Source of the DNA: Epiperipatus broadwayi
Taxonomy: Eukaryota > Onychophora > Udeonychophora > Euonychophora > Peripatidae
Assembly (NCBI GenBank): GCA_028023455.1
Contig: JAQFVV010006271.1
Location: 751,795 to 815,794 of the forward strand
DNA length: 64,000 nucleotides
Direction of reading: 5' to 3'
The notes beneath the pieces were generated by a model, which was not told the DNA's origin, did no database searches, and saw only the letters and a program-made list of their open reading frames with translations. Below, piece by piece: positions 22,496 to 34,299 of the stretch. The position numbers were made by a program, and so were the translations under genes. Each line of letters starts with the position of its first letter. The stretch's first letter is position 1.

Positions 22496-25075
22496 TGAAA
22501 CAGACAGATCGGAGAACCGATCTTCGTTTCAGGTGTTTTTATGTACGGTAATTCAAACCACTGTTCGCCCGCAGTGAGATTTTGTCTATTTTAATTTATA
22601 ATAAAAATTAGTTATATATTTTATAGTTTATCAGTCAATATGTAAAGATTCCGTCTATAAATGTCGCAAACCATGAAATAATATTTGTGTGTGCGTGGTT
22701 TGCGAATTTATATCATTTAATTTAAAGTTTCAGTGCGGGCGTATTTGTTTTAAATTTTAGTTTTAAAATTGTATAAAGTTGTCTAAAAATACTGATCAAA
22801 AATCACATTCCTTTGATCAGTGTTTTTAATTAAAATCTAATTGCACAAATGTACAGAGCAATTATGTTGTATTCAAAATTAGTAAGGAATTTTATATGTA
22901 ATTATTATGTCAATTTAAAAATAGCGTATTAAATTAAAAGATGGCTAAAAACAGATAATTGATTGTTGGTCAAGCTTGAGGAAGTAGGCGGAGCCTAAAA
23001 CAAAAACAAGTCGGAAAGGTCAGCAGTGGCAAATTCTAGAAAAAACTTACATTCTAACTTTGGTCGTGTTTGAGAGAGGTAGTCTCGAGACAACACAGCA
23101 GTTGAGTATAATTCAAACATTATTATTAAGAAGTTTACCAGTGAATCGCAATGTTGATGGGCTAAGTGCCAGGAGCTGATCTCTGCCCGCCAATATGGAT
23201 CCTCGTGCCGCTGTTTGATCATGTTTCATATACTTCAGAATTTCCAACTTCCAATCTCAAAATTTACTATGCCTTACAAATAACTTTCAAAAATGCGCGC
23301 CTACGTTCACCACAAGCCAAGCTGGATGAAGAAAGAAGAGAACTTTGTTACACGAACTTTAACTTTCTTACGTGCTTAATATTATCAATCAAGTAAATCA
23401 TATGTAAGTTTTTATATCATTTATAATGCTATTATTTAACCTGTCAGTAAATTTTCTTTTCTTTTTTTTTTATCCTCCGCTCTAGTCTTTAGAAATCATT
23501 TATAAAATTGTAATTAATAGTAATAATATTTCAACTGAATGCATTTATATTTTCTTATGTTGCTTATTTCATAGACAAACATTGCCAATAGTAATATTTC
23601 CAATTCTGTGTAAACTAGTGTGTAATAGTGATCAATTTAATTTTAAAAGTAATTTCATTTTCTGAATTAAATATTCTTTCACATTCCGAGTTTTGTAAAT
23701 GATGAATCACTTTAGTATTCTATTTTAAGTTGGTATAAAATTACAATCGAAGTTCAATATTAAATATATATATAATAGTTTCAAAGTGTTATAGTAATAA
23801 CATGTCTGATCTGAGAAATAACTCCCTGTGTAATCTGATACTGTCGATACCGCCTGTCAACTCGAGGGGTTAGAGTTTCAGAGTAAATTTAATTAGTTAT
23901 CGTTTTCACCGTCAGTTTAAGTCCGCTATGTTTTATTGGGGTAAGGATCTCAGCCTGTGACGAGAAACAGACAAATAGATTCCAGGTTTTATATAATTTC
24001 TTTTAAAAAAATCCGCTTCAAGTATTCGTCCTTCGTCTGTGGCAATGCCGTCCCTTCGCTGAAGTTAGCGTCTCGCCATTCTACCATTGGGGAATGAAAG
24101 CAGTTTTTCTTTCCTGGTAATCTCTTGGATCACCGGGGTTCGAAATGATCCCGGCTGGTTGTCGTGTCCCGGAGCTACTTGGGGGCATTAAGCCTTGTCA
24201 AAGTACAAGCCGCCCGGTATTCCGTTAATGCACCGCAATTGATTACTGTAGGGCTCTTGAATATAGGCAACCACCAGTTCATCTATCTTCCATGTCGTAA
24301 TTATATAAAACCACCAGTTCATCTATCTTCCATGTCGTATTTATATAAAACCACCAGTTCATCTATCTCTTATGTCGTATTTATATAAAACCATCTCCAC
24401 TGTTCGTCTACGTTCCGGCTCGAGCCTATTCTAATAAAATAAGTTAATAAAAATCTTTAGATAAATATTTTTCCAGTGTTCAAATACTCTGATTCTCTTA
24501 ACCACCCGTCAATCATTTAACTACCCAGCTATTGGCATAAGTTTGTTTATTAAATAAAACGTTCACTAAAGACTAGTAGCCAAATACAAGAGGATTTATG
24601 AAGTCTTACCGTACTGTATAACACTATATTTATATGCTGTATATTTCTATTATATAACATTATATTCATGTGCTTTCTATTTGTCTTATTTAACACTATA
24701 CTGATATGCTTTATATTTTGCTTATTAAACACTTTATTTAATCTTAATCTTTGTGTCCTCCACCTTATTACTCTCTAAGTTTATTTAGCCACTTTCTGTC
24801 TGTATTGGCAACTTAAATATATACGTTACATGAATGACCGTCCCAGTATCTATAGTCTAATAAACCTATATATCATTAACTGTAAGAATTTAGTCCATGT
24901 TCTAAGCTGAGCTAGAAAAGGGATAACCCCGTGCTGTTATAAAGTCATCATCGGTTAGTCATACCGGGGTTTGGGTTTGAATTCAGTTGGCGTTTTGGAA
25001 ATTATTCTTAAACGTGGACTGGGTTTGAACTCGGGTACTGTGTATGAGTAAGCGTGGTGGATTTATACCGGTACA
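22496..25075 (+). repeat. Element B 5' LTR
   Basis: Begins TGAAACAGAC and ends CCGGTACA. Notable parts: a perfect hairpin near the start (AGATCGG/CCGATCT at about 22,503-22,520), a second hairpin (ACTGATCAAA/TTTGATCAGT, about 22,791-22,830), three 40-base tandem units, and AATAAA at 24,433. The LTR should carry promoter and polyadenylation signals, but I cannot place the start site. A 76-codon ORF (23,166-23,396) is kept in both LTRs with a few changes; I regard it as unproven. Confidence 0.95.
24271..24390 (+). repeat. Three 40-base tandem units in the element B LTR
   Basis: Units start at 24,271, 24,311 and 24,351, each beginning CCACCAGTTCATCTATC. The same array is in the 3' LTR (about 29,391-29,510). 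Further on, at about 24,617-24,735, there are looser repeats of about 37 bases around AACACTATA...ATATGCT. Confidence 0.9.
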
Positions 25076-25088
25076 GTTATTATATTTT

Positions 25089-25112
25089 TGGACGCCCTCC
25101 GTGGTGCTCGAA
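25089..25112 (+). promoter_or_regulatory. Candidate primer-binding site of element B
   Basis: TGGACGCCCTCCGTGG, continuing GTGCTCGAA, lies 13 bases after the 5' LTR. It aligns with the tRNA-Lys-type site of element A with an extra A and a few changes, and the GCTCGAA part fits the tRNA T-arm complement. The AT-rich spacer ending in a T run is shared with element A, suggesting related elements. Confidence 0.6.
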
Positions 25113-26211
25113 TGAAGAAATCTCCCACACCCTGCAGAGTGAACGGAAGTAAACAGTTAAATGATAAAAATATTCATTTTTTTTTGTCGTTTGTCATAAT
25201 TTTGATATGTATTTGGCGTATTTAAATGCGCAAGTGAAAATTATAGTAGTAAAACAAGTAATATAAATTTTTTCCCCCTCACACAAAGGTTCAGTATATA
25301 ATCCTCTCAAATAGTGAAGATTTTTTTTGAAAAGAGGGCGGAAGCAATTCGTGCGTGTAATTAATTAAAATAAATGAGTTATTCCATAATGTTTTTGTGA
25401 GTTCATTCTTGTCGTTTAAATCATATGAAAAAAATAAAGAAGTAGAATTAAGTCCAGTTCTAAAAAAATAAAAACGTGTACGCGTATATATATTTGTGTA
25501 CGTATATATATATATATTTTCGTTTGTTGTGAAAAATATTTTTTTTTGAAAAAAAGAATAAAGAAGTAGGATTATTTTTGTGTTTTAGAAATAAAAACGT
25601 GTGTGCATATATATGTTGTAATATAAAAAAAAAAAAAAAAACCCTTACCGGAGTCAGTATTAAATTTTTTTTTTGCATATATAAATCTTAAATCAAAAAT
25701 TATTAGGTCATATAAAAGTATATATTTGGGGATCAGTAGATTAAATTATCTATTGGTCACATGTTGCTGGCTGGCGCCTATCAAATAAATTTGTCAGCAA
25801 ACATGTTTGTCCATACAGCAGTGGCGAGTGTTGTTTTAAAAGAGAGTAGGGTGGCATATATAAAAAGAGAGAATTACTGACAGAAATACAAAAAAATACT
25901 ATGTTATGTACCCATTATGAATATGTATGTATTATAGGACTGAGGAGAACAGTGCGAACTGGGTGAAATAAAGTTTTTTTCCCTGTATATTTTTAGTAAT
26001 GATTTTAGACATGTCATATTATATTCCTAAATAAAGAAAAAAAAGCGTAGATAACAAAAACCAGACTGAACGTAGGCGAAGGAAGAGAAGAGAGAAAGGA
26101 AGTAAGCCACACAAACAGTATCAGCAGCGGAGGAGGATTTGGCACAAGGAGCAGGGATCAGTAACCTTTTATGATATATACAAATCAAAGCGTTGTACGA
26201 ATCAAAGTCTT
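25113..26211 (+). other. Element B leader region, non-coding
   Basis: No ORF. It contains two diverged copies of a unit of about 120 bases (from about 25,433 and 25,557) with AATAAAGAAGTAG and AATAAAAACGTGT, several (AT)n runs, and a purine-rich stretch just before the ORF (26,070-26,100). It is the expected place for packaging signals, but none can be shown. Confidence 0.6.
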
Positions 26212-27387
26212 ATGCTAAAAACATTTCTAAGGGAAAACGAAGCAGAAATGGCAGAAATAGAAGGAAACAAACAGAGGGAGCACGATCGCGATACGAAGTT
26301 TAACGCGATCCTCAGAGAGATGAGAGAGGACAGGAAGGTTATAATGATGATGTTGGAGAGGCTGGTAAGGATCGACGAGGCACGGGGCATCCGAGCCGAC
26401 TCAAGTCTAGAAAATGCAGGGCGTCAGCGGGAAATGAATCCCTCTGAAGACCCAGGAATGGAAAATGAAGATGACCAGGCCACCCCGGGAGAAGTTGGGG
26501 ACAGCAGGGAAGGCAATAGTGCGAGGAGTGGAGCAGAGGACACAGAACCTCAACCAACTAAAATAAGGTTGGAACCTCGTGAGATTAGATTAGTGAATAC
26601 AAATGCCAACTCTACTCAACAAAAATGTAAAGAATTAGATGTGACAGAAATTACTCAGAGTCAAAGTTTTACTCTAGCAGATTTAGCTAAAGATGAAGTA
26701 ATTACTGAGGAAATGGTCGTTTCAAATCTAATGCAAGCCAGCCCATCTCAAAGTGATGACACCAGTTTAGTACCTTCTAATGGAGTGGCTGTATCGATGT
26801 TGAAAGATATCAATAGAACAAAAGATACTGTTTTGAATAAATCTTCTGAAATCATAATTAATAATTCTGAGTTATCTTTTCATAATAATGATAAAGATGT
26901 TCTGTGGAAAAGTGATGATGAAAGATTAATGAAGTCATCAAAGTTAAAGTTTAGAAATGATGCTGAATGGCCTCCTGATATGAAAATGAAGAAAGTGGAC
27001 AGATCTTTAGTTGTGTGCAATACTGCCCATTTTAATAAATTCCATGATTATTTATTTATGAAATGTGATCTGAACAAAATTGATGAGGAACTGAACTCTT
27101 TAAACAGAAATGATAAACTTTGTTTTAAAGCATGGACATATGTTAAAAAAAATAGTTTCATAAAAAATGGAGAAAAACTTCTCAACTCCCAAAGTGAAAA
27201 TGTTATAATGGATGCCATTAGATCACAGAAAGTTAGAGAAATTCTTTTAAAGCAAGATACTTTTAATAATGAACAATATAATAATATACCAAAGCACAAT
27301 ATTGTGACCGCTTTTGCTATTTTAGTAAGAAATCTAAAAAGACATACCTATAACCCTTATATACCTCCCGACCCAGGGAGAAGGTAG
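26212..27387 (+). CDS. Element B single ORF, 391 codons, Gag-like, unknown fold
   Basis: The only long intact ORF in the window. Residues 1-60 are highly charged (Glu/Lys/Arg/Met) and look like a coiled coil, as in many gypsy Gag N-termini. Residues 60-120 are acidic and low-complexity (Glu, Ser, Gly, Pro). Residues 125-240 are Ser/Asn/Asp-rich. The C-terminal 150 residues are more globular, with WPPDMKMKK, CNTAHFNKFHDYLF, KAWTYVKK and a proline-rich end (NPYIPPDPGRR). No zinc knuckle, protease triad or RT motif is seen. The start at 26,212 was taken as the first ATG of the frame, and the preceding purine-rich leader is ATG-poor. By position it should be the structural protein. The C-terminal part matches nothing I know. 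Confidence 0.7.
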   Translation: MLKTFLRENEAEMAEIEGNKQREHDRDTKFNAILREMREDRKVIMMMLERLVRIDEARGIRADSSLENAGRQREMNPSEDPGMENEDDQATPGEVGDSREGNSARSGAEDTEPQPTKIRLEPREIRLVNTNANSTQQKCKELDVTEITQSQSFTLADLAKDEVITEEMVVSNLMQASPSQSDDTSLVPSNGVAVSMLKDINRTKDTVLNKSSEIIINNSELSFHNNDKDVLWKSDDERLMKSSKLKFRNDAEWPPDMKMKKVDRSLVVCNTAHFNKFHDYLFMKCDLNKIDEELNSLNRNDKLCFKAWTYVKKNSFIKNGEKLLNSQSENVIMDAIRSQKVREILLKQDTFNNEQYNNIPKHNIVTAFAILVRNLKRHTYNPYIPPDPGRR

Positions 27388-27615
27388 AGATATACAAAAT
27401 GATAACCCGGGAAATGACCACTATGACATGCACAAGATGATGAGAAAAGGAATTACGGCAATATACCCACCTTTGTAAATGTTAAGTTCAAACCCTCACC
27501 CAGACTGTTCTCCAAGGTCAATCAATTATGAAAAAAAAGAGAAAGAAAAACTGTTAATCAGAAATTATGTATAATCATTTTTTTTTGTTGTTTTTTTTTA
27601 TAAAGTGACAAGAAA
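27388..27615 (+). other. Element B 3' untranslated segment
   Basis: Short AT-rich stretch with long T runs. The expected purine tract before the 3' LTR is weak (GTGACAAGAAA). Confidence 0.5.
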
Positions 27616-30196
27616 TGAAACAGACAGATCGGAGAACCGATCTTCGTTTCAGGTGTTTTTATGTACGGTAATTCAAACCACTGTTCGCCCGCAGTGAGAT
27701 TTTGTCTATTTTAATTTATAATAAAAATTAGTTATATATTTTATAGTTTATCAGTCAATATGTAAAGATTCCGTCTATAAATGTCGCAAACCATGAAATA
27801 ATATTTGTGTGTGCGTGGTTTGCGAATTTATATCATTTAATTTAAAGTTTCAGTGCGGGCGTATTTGTTTTAAATTTTAGTTTTAAAATTGTATAAAGTC
27901 ATCTAAAAATACTGATCAAAAATCACATTCCTTTGATCAGTGTTTTTAATTAAAATCTAATTGCACAAATGTACAGAGCAATTATGTTGTATTCAAAATT
28001 AGTAAGGAATTTTATATGTAATTACGATGTCAATTTAAAAATAGCGTATTAAATTAAAAGATGGCTAAAAACAGATAATTGATTGTTGGTCAAGCTTGAG
28101 GAAGTAGGCGGAGCCTAAAACAAAAACAAGTCGGAAAGGTCAGCAGTGGCAAATTCTAGAAAAAACTTACATTCTAACTTTGGTCGTGTTTGAGAGAGGT
28201 AGTCTCGAGACAACACAGCAGTTGAGTATAATTCAAACATTATTATTAAGAAGTTTATCAGTGAATCGCAATGTTGATGGGCTAAGTGCCAGGAGCTGAT
28301 CTCTGCCCGCCAATATGGATCCTCGTGCCGCTGTTTGATCATGTTTCATATACTTCAGAATTTCCAACTTCCAATCTCAAAATTTACTATGCCTTACAAA
28401 TAACTTTCAAAAATGCGCGCCTACGTTCGTTACAAGCCAAGCTGGATGAAGAAAGAAGAGAACTTTGTTACACGAACTTTAACTTTCTTACGTGCTTAAT
28501 ATTATCAATCAAGTAAATCATATGTAAGTTTTTATATCATTTATAATGTTATTATTTAACCTGTCAGTAAATTTTCTTTTCTTTTTTTTTTTCCTCCGCT
28601 CTAGTCTTTAGAAATCATTTATAAAATTGTAATTAATAGTAATAATATTTCAATTGAATGCATTTATATTTTCTTATGTTGCTTATTTCATAGACAAACA
28701 TTGCCAATAGTAATATTTCCAATTCTGTGTAAACTAGTGTGTAATATTGATCAATTTAATTTTAAAAGTAATTTCATTTTCTGAATTAAATATTCTTTCA
28801 CATTCCGAGTTTTGTAAATGATGAATCACTTTAGTATTCTATTTTAAGTTGGTATAAAATTACAATCGAAGTTCAATATTAAATATATATATAATAGTTT
28901 CAAAGTGTTATAGTAATGTCATGTCTGATCTGAGAAATAACTCCCTGTGTAATCTGATACTGTCGATACCGCCTGTCAACTCGAGGGGTTAGAGTTTCAG
29001 AGTAAATTTAATTAGTTATCGTTTTCACCGTCAGTTTAAGTCCGCTATGTTTTATTGGGGTAAGGATCTCAGCCTGTGACGTAGAAACGGACAAATAGTT
29101 TCCAGGTTTTATATAATTTCTTTTAAAAAAATCCGCTTCAAGTATTCGTCCTTCGTCTGTGGCAATGCCGTCCCTTCGCTGAAGTTAGCGTCTCGCCATT
29201 CTACCATTGGGGAATGAAAGCAGTTTTTCTTTCCCGGTAATCTCTTGGATCACCGGGGTTCGAAATGATCCCGGCTGGTTGTCGTGTCCCGGAGCTACTT
29301 GGGGGCATTAAGCCTTGTCAAAGTACAAGCCGCCCGGTATTCCGTTAATGCACCGCAATTGATTACTGTAGGGCTCTTGAATATAGGCAACCACCAGTTC
29401 ATCTATCTTCCATGTCGTAATTATATAAAACCACCAGTTCATCTATCTTCCAGGTCGTATTTATGTAAAACCACCAGTTCAGCTATCTCTTATGTCGTAT
29501 TTATATAAAACCATCTCCACTGTTCGTCTACGTTCCGGCTCGAGCCTATTCTAATAAAATAAGTTAATAAAAATCTTTAGATAAATATTTTTCCAGTGTT
29601 CAAATACTCTGATTCTCTTAACCACCCGTCAATCATTTAACTACCCAGCTATTGGCATAAGTTTGTTTATTAAATAAAACGTTCACTAAAGACTAGTAGC
29701 CAAATACAAGAGGATTTATGAAGTCTTACCGTACTGTATAACACTATATTTATATGCTGTATATTTCTATTATATAACATTATATTCATGTGCTTTCTAT
29801 TTGTCTTATTTAACACTATATCGGATATGCTTTATATTTTGCTTATTAAACACTTTATTTAATCTTAATCTTTGTGTCCTCCACCTTATTACTCTCTAAG
29901 TTTATTTAGCCACTTTCTGTCTGTATTGGCAACTTAAATATATACGTTACATGAATGACCGTCCCAGTATCTATAGTCTAATAAACCTATATATCATTAA
30001 CTGTAAGAATTTAGTCCATGTTCTAAGCTGAGCTAGAAAAGGGATAACCCCGTGCTGTTATAAAGTCATCATCGGTTAGTCATACCGGGGTTTGGGTTTG
30101 AATTCAGTTGGCGTTTTGGAAATTATTCTTAAACATGGACTGGGTTTGAACTCGGGTACTGTGTATGATTAAGCGTGGTGGATTTATACCGGTACA
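27616..30196 (+). repeat. Element B 3' LTR
   Basis: Same as the 5' LTR with scattered substitutions and one- or two-base indels. It ends GGTACA and is followed by the second ATAC and then element A sequence (CTGACCACTAGGGCGCC). Confidence 0.95.
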
Positions 30197-30231
30197 ATAC
30201 TGACCACTAGGGCGCCACTAGTCCAAAAATA
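30197..30231 (-). repeat. Element A 5' LTR, fragment 2
   Basis: Thirty-five bases matching 19,177-19,212 lie between element B and the LINE. It ends AGTCCAAAAATA. Confidence 0.85.
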
Positions 30232-31539
30232 AGAGCAATAGAAAGATTAGGAAGAGGGATAGAGATACCGTTAATATGTAGTAAGGGAGTATATATTTTG
30301 TCAGGTCTTTTTTTTGCAGATGATATATTTTTATGTGCAGAAAAAAGAGAAGATATGGAAGTTATGCTGAGGACATGTGCAAGGGTGGGTAAAGAGATGG
30401 GGATTAAATTTAGTGAAGAAAAATCAAATATAATGATGGTTAATACTGAGGAAAGAGAAGATGTAGAATTTTTATTGGGAGATATTAAGTTAGGTGTGGT
30501 GAATAGATATAGTTATTTGGGAATTATTTTAAGTAATCAGAAAAATTATTTGGATGAATGGGAGAAAAAATTGATAAATGAAGCAAAGAAAAGAAAGGGA
30601 TTGATAAAGAAATTAACAGTATTTTCATATAATAAATATGATGTAGCTAGAATTATATGGAAAGGAGTTGCAGTAGCAGGGTTAACATATGGTAATGATG
30701 CATTATATGTTAGTAAAAAGATATTAGATTATTTAGAAAAAGCTCAAAGGGAAGTAGGAAGACATGCATAGGATGCAGAAGTATGGACAGCAAGGGAGGC
30801 AATTCAAGGAGAAATGGGATGGTCAAGTTTTCATATGAGAGATGCAAAAAGTAAAATGAAAATGTTTGGTAGATTGCAGTTTATGGATAATAAAAGAATA
30901 GCTAAAATAGTATTTAATTGGGTTATGAGTAAAGGGCAGGTAACAAGATGGGTGAGAAAGGTAATGCACTATGCAAAAGATTTGGATAAATAATTTATAT
31001 CAGTATATTTGTACAAAAGATGGGATGATTGTGTTAAGAGGATTATTGAGTGTTATTGTAGTAAGGAATGGGATAAAAGAATAAATTTATTAATAAAGAC
31101 TAGGGAGTTAGAGAGATGGAGAAATAGTATGGAGAGTAAAAAGAGTTTAAATATATATAGAAATAAACAGAATATTAGGTGTGAGTTAATTTATGATAAT
31201 AGTAAGGAAAGTAGTTTATTGTTTAAGGCTCGAACGGGATCTTTAGCTACAAAAGAATATACATGTAAATGGAAAAATATGGGTGATTTATTTTGTAAAT
31301 TATGTAAGGAAGGAATTGAAAATATTAGGCATTTGTTAATTGAATGTAAATGTTTGAAAACAGAAAGGGTACATATAATGAAGTTGTGGAAAAATAAATA
31401 TGAAAAGAGTGATTATACAGAAAGTGAATTATTGGTTTTTATGCTGGGTTTGGGAAAAGATAAGGGGGATTTAGATATAAAGGTTATAGAGTTGACAAAA
31501 ATAATGTTGTGGAAATGGGATAGAGCAGATTATGGGTAA
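30232..31539 (+). pseudogene. LINE reverse transcriptase C-terminal half, two stops
   Basis: One reading frame runs from the truncation point to 31,539, interrupted by TAG at 30,769 and TAA at 30,991. It includes the RT catalytic box FADD (about 30,315), the YLG motif (about 30,515), the thumb region and a C-terminal CCHC-type knuckle (C-x2-C-x8-H-x4-C, about 31,294-31,347). The frame has no upstream start because the 5' half is missing. Codons are strongly AT-biased, as in the surroundings. The intact protein would nick DNA and copy LINE RNA onto it; this copy cannot. Few disruptions suggest a fairly young insertion. Confidence 0.88.
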
Positions 31540-31660
31540 ATTTAGAGTGGGGAATGTAAAAGAAAGTGGCTAACAGGTTCATCTGGGCATAATTGCTGAG
31601 ATATTCTTGACTTCGTTTAAGGAGAAGCCATAATACATCACATCACATCACATCACATCA
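30232..31660 (+). mobile_element. 5'-truncated R1/R2-like LINE in the element A LTR
   Basis: Element A sequence stops at CCAAAAATA and resumes at CTAGACATTTATT after 1.43 kb. The insert starts within an RT domain, carries a long frame with two stops, and ends in a tail of ATCAC repeats (about 31,633-31,660). Comparison with the intact LTR shows that four or five target bases were lost and none duplicated. The RT wording (LFFADDIFL, YSYLGIIL, EMGWSSFHMRDAKSK) resembles a LINE group abundant in arthropods including ticks. The clade is not settled. Confidence 0.88.
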
Positions 31661-33518
31661 CTAGACATTTATTTTAAGGGTGGACAGGATATGCAAACCT
31701 GAAGGCACCGGACTAAACTCAAGGAGAAACAAGATATCCTAAATATTGTTTAGACAGCTGAGAAATCAAAGCACAAAGACAAACGTCAGCCAAATTAAGT
31801 TTAAACGATTTATTAATTTTATTAAAAGTTGGGCAATAGAGTGAAGACATCTAGTCACGAATACAAAAGTGACTTATAGTAACATACGCGTATTTACCAG
31901 AGAGTGCACAAGAGTATGACAAACATGAAAGCATTAAACATTTTGGCAGCAAAATTCTCTCACTTAAAATATAAGAAATGGTTAGGATAATATCTTCTTG
32001 CTGGCCAGTTGTAAAATTATATAAACAAACAACAACTCTAGATTCCTAAATCAGAGATAATAAAACAGTTACTGTCCCGCTGGAAATCAATGAAACCAGC
32101 ATGAAAGTTCGAGCAGTAATATTCTAATTACTGTCGTTAAAACACCACAGGACTGCTGCGCATAATACTACATTCAAAGTAAATGTGGTTGATCTCACAC
32201 ACAAGACAGCAAAAGATATTTGATTATGATCTTACGTAATCTGAAAGAAATGACTACTTTCAGACAACCCGAAGAAATAACTTGACAAATAGCCAGCAAA
32301 AAGATTTTGTTGTTTGCACAAAAAGCGCAGACAAAACATGCTTAAAGATTCTTTATTTTACAACTAAGGGCAGGTGAATAAATAAAGACTACAAAAACTG
32401 TCAATGCATTTTGTAATAGTTAACGAAATAATCAGGTATATATTAAACATATAAAATACAATCTCCTAATGCACCCCCTGATAAATGAAAATTGCAAACA
32501 AACTTGGAATCTTAAAACTAAGATTCCAAGACACACTTTAAATACTAGAAAAGAGAACATACAGATAATAAATAATTAAGAAACAATTAATACCATTTTA
32601 AAACATTTATCATTAGATTAAGTGGAGATTTAATTAAACGCAATTTATTTACCCTGGCTAGAATAGGAAAAAGTTTAGCTTATGGTAAGGCAGAGTTCTA
32701 GTGATTTAGTGACGAGTGCACACTTTTAATAATAGTTCATCTTTCAGGTCCTTTGACAGTGGCAAGGTAGAGGCAGTGTTTATTTTAGAGGCTCATGGCA
32801 TAACTGAAGAAAAGCTGGTAGGCATGGGTCCATCCTTTGTTTCAATTAGCCAGACATTCTAATGATGGCAAAACTCATAGTGATAAATTTTAACATCTTG
32901 CACATTAACGTAGTTTGTCAATAATGGTTTAAGTTTTTAGCAGGGATTAAATGTCCACACTCTATCCAAAATGGTGTGATTCTCTGCCGGCAATATTCCA
33001 AGTGTCTATTTTTATACTGAATCCTCTCTATATCTCTAAAATTGGCGGGTTATCCTTGCCTCACTACATTTCTCATGAAAACTTTCATTAGTCTCCAATT
33101 CTGTATCTCAGGCAGGGCAAATATTAATTTCCAGCTCAATCTAATTTAAGAATTCCAACCAGGGATATTGAAACAAAAACGACAATACAATTAAACTTCC
33201 ACTTTTTAGCACTAACTTTAAAAACGATTAAAATAAAAGCAACAGGAATATATAATTAGCAAGCTTGCCTGTTTTTAATCAAATTGGTTAAAACAGGCAG
33301 TGAAAGCAAACTATTTTAAAATAAATCAATTTTATAAACAAAGTAGTGAAAGTAAACTATTTTAAATATAAACGCATATGTGTTTAAATACACGTACGCT
33401 TCTTTTTTTTTTAAAATAATAATAAAAACATTTTAACGACTTTTAATGAAAATTAAGTTGCTTTTCCCTTTTTAAATTTTAATACTAAAACAACTGAATT
33501 GGAAATCAATCCGGTTCA
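31661..33518 (-). repeat. Element A 5' LTR, fragment 3
   Basis: Matches 19,217-21,075 throughout, with mostly transition differences and a few short indels. It ends CCGGTTCA and is followed at once by ATATATATATAT, mirroring the left flank of the element. Confidence 0.88.
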
Positions 33519-33531
33519 ATATATATATATA

Positions 33532-34299
33532 AAGTCAGCTACATACATTTAAAAATATAAAATGCACAAAAGATTTATAAATAATAATTATACTATAATA
33601 CTGTAATATAGACTACATTTCTATTACCCCAAACTAAAAATGAACAACAAATTTGTCCCATTGCTTTAATCATGCTAATAAGTTAGTTCCTATCAATTAA
33701 AAAAAAGTCTAATTCATTATTTATACTAACTTTACATAAATCATAATATTCTTTTACTATTCTTTGCAATATTTACTAAGGCAATAAACCTAAAGCATGT
33801 GCGGTTGAAAATGCAAAGGTAGGGACCTCTACAGGTCTTAACCACAAGCTTACACATTAGAAGAAAATAGGAGAACCCTTCTTTATTTCAATGTGGAATG
33901 ACCCATAATAATTTATGATTTATTTATTGAAATATAGAGCTTCTCTTTGTTTTTAATATTTTGACTTTATTTTCTCTGCATAATTTGAGTTATACATTCT
34001 GATAAATAACTGTTTTCTTTGAAAACTTCATATAATAGAATAAAATCTTTTGTTCATGAAGATTCATTAATAAATATCTTTAGTCATTAGTATCTAAACA
34101 ATTTGATTAAATATTTTCTGCCAATAATTTAGCATAGTTTAATTGCATAAAACCATGTTGAGTATGAGATATTTTCCTCATTCATACTGCTATTATATTT
34201 CTCATAAATTGCCAGAATGAGAATAGCATAAATTAAATTTGTTTCAAGTGGGATAAACATGGTGAGTCAGTGATGTACATTGTCAACATATTTATTTGT
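33532..34299. other. AT-rich non-coding stretch
   Basis: No gene or repeat recognised. Confidence 0.45.

Larger units (their letters stand above)
22496..30196 (+). mobile_element. LTR element B, young, single ORF, nested in element A
   Basis: Two long terminal repeats (2,580 and 2,581 bases) with TG...CA ends flank 2,540 bases of interior. The LTRs differ at roughly 25-30 positions by eye (about 1%), so insertion was recent. ATAC is duplicated at 22,492-22,495 and 30,197-30,200, and the intact empty site survives in the other LTR of element A. The interior has a primer-site-like sequence, a 1.1-kb leader, one ORF of 391 codons and a short tail. There is no protease, RT, RNase H or integrase, so B needs another element's enzymes. 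Its LTRs are longer than its interior, as in large non-autonomous LTR elements. Confidence 0.95.
19150..33518 (-). mobile_element. LTR element A, gag-only, interrupted by two later insertions
   Basis: Two LTR copies in the same orientation bound a short interior of 1,384 bases (21,076-22,459). The left copy (19,150-21,075) is intact at 1,926 bases. The right copy is split into 22,460-22,495, 30,197-30,231 and 31,661-33,518; these pieces sum to about 1,925 bases once the 4-base duplication is counted once. Both copies have TG...CA ends. The primer site shows that the element is on the minus strand, so the right copy is the 5' LTR. Only gag-like remnants are present, no protease, RT or integrase. 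The LTRs differ by a few percent, mostly transitions, so A is older than the element inside it. Confidence 0.88.

Noticed and set aside
22995-23396. Overlapping 75- and 76-codon ORFs on opposite strands, repeated at 28,115-28,516
   Set aside because: They recur because the region is in both LTRs of element B. Recent duplication alone explains their conservation, so I do not call genes.
24100-24175. B-box-like GGGGTTCGAAATGATCCC in the element B LTR suggesting a tRNA
   Set aside because: No acceptor stem or A box at the right distance could be folded around it.
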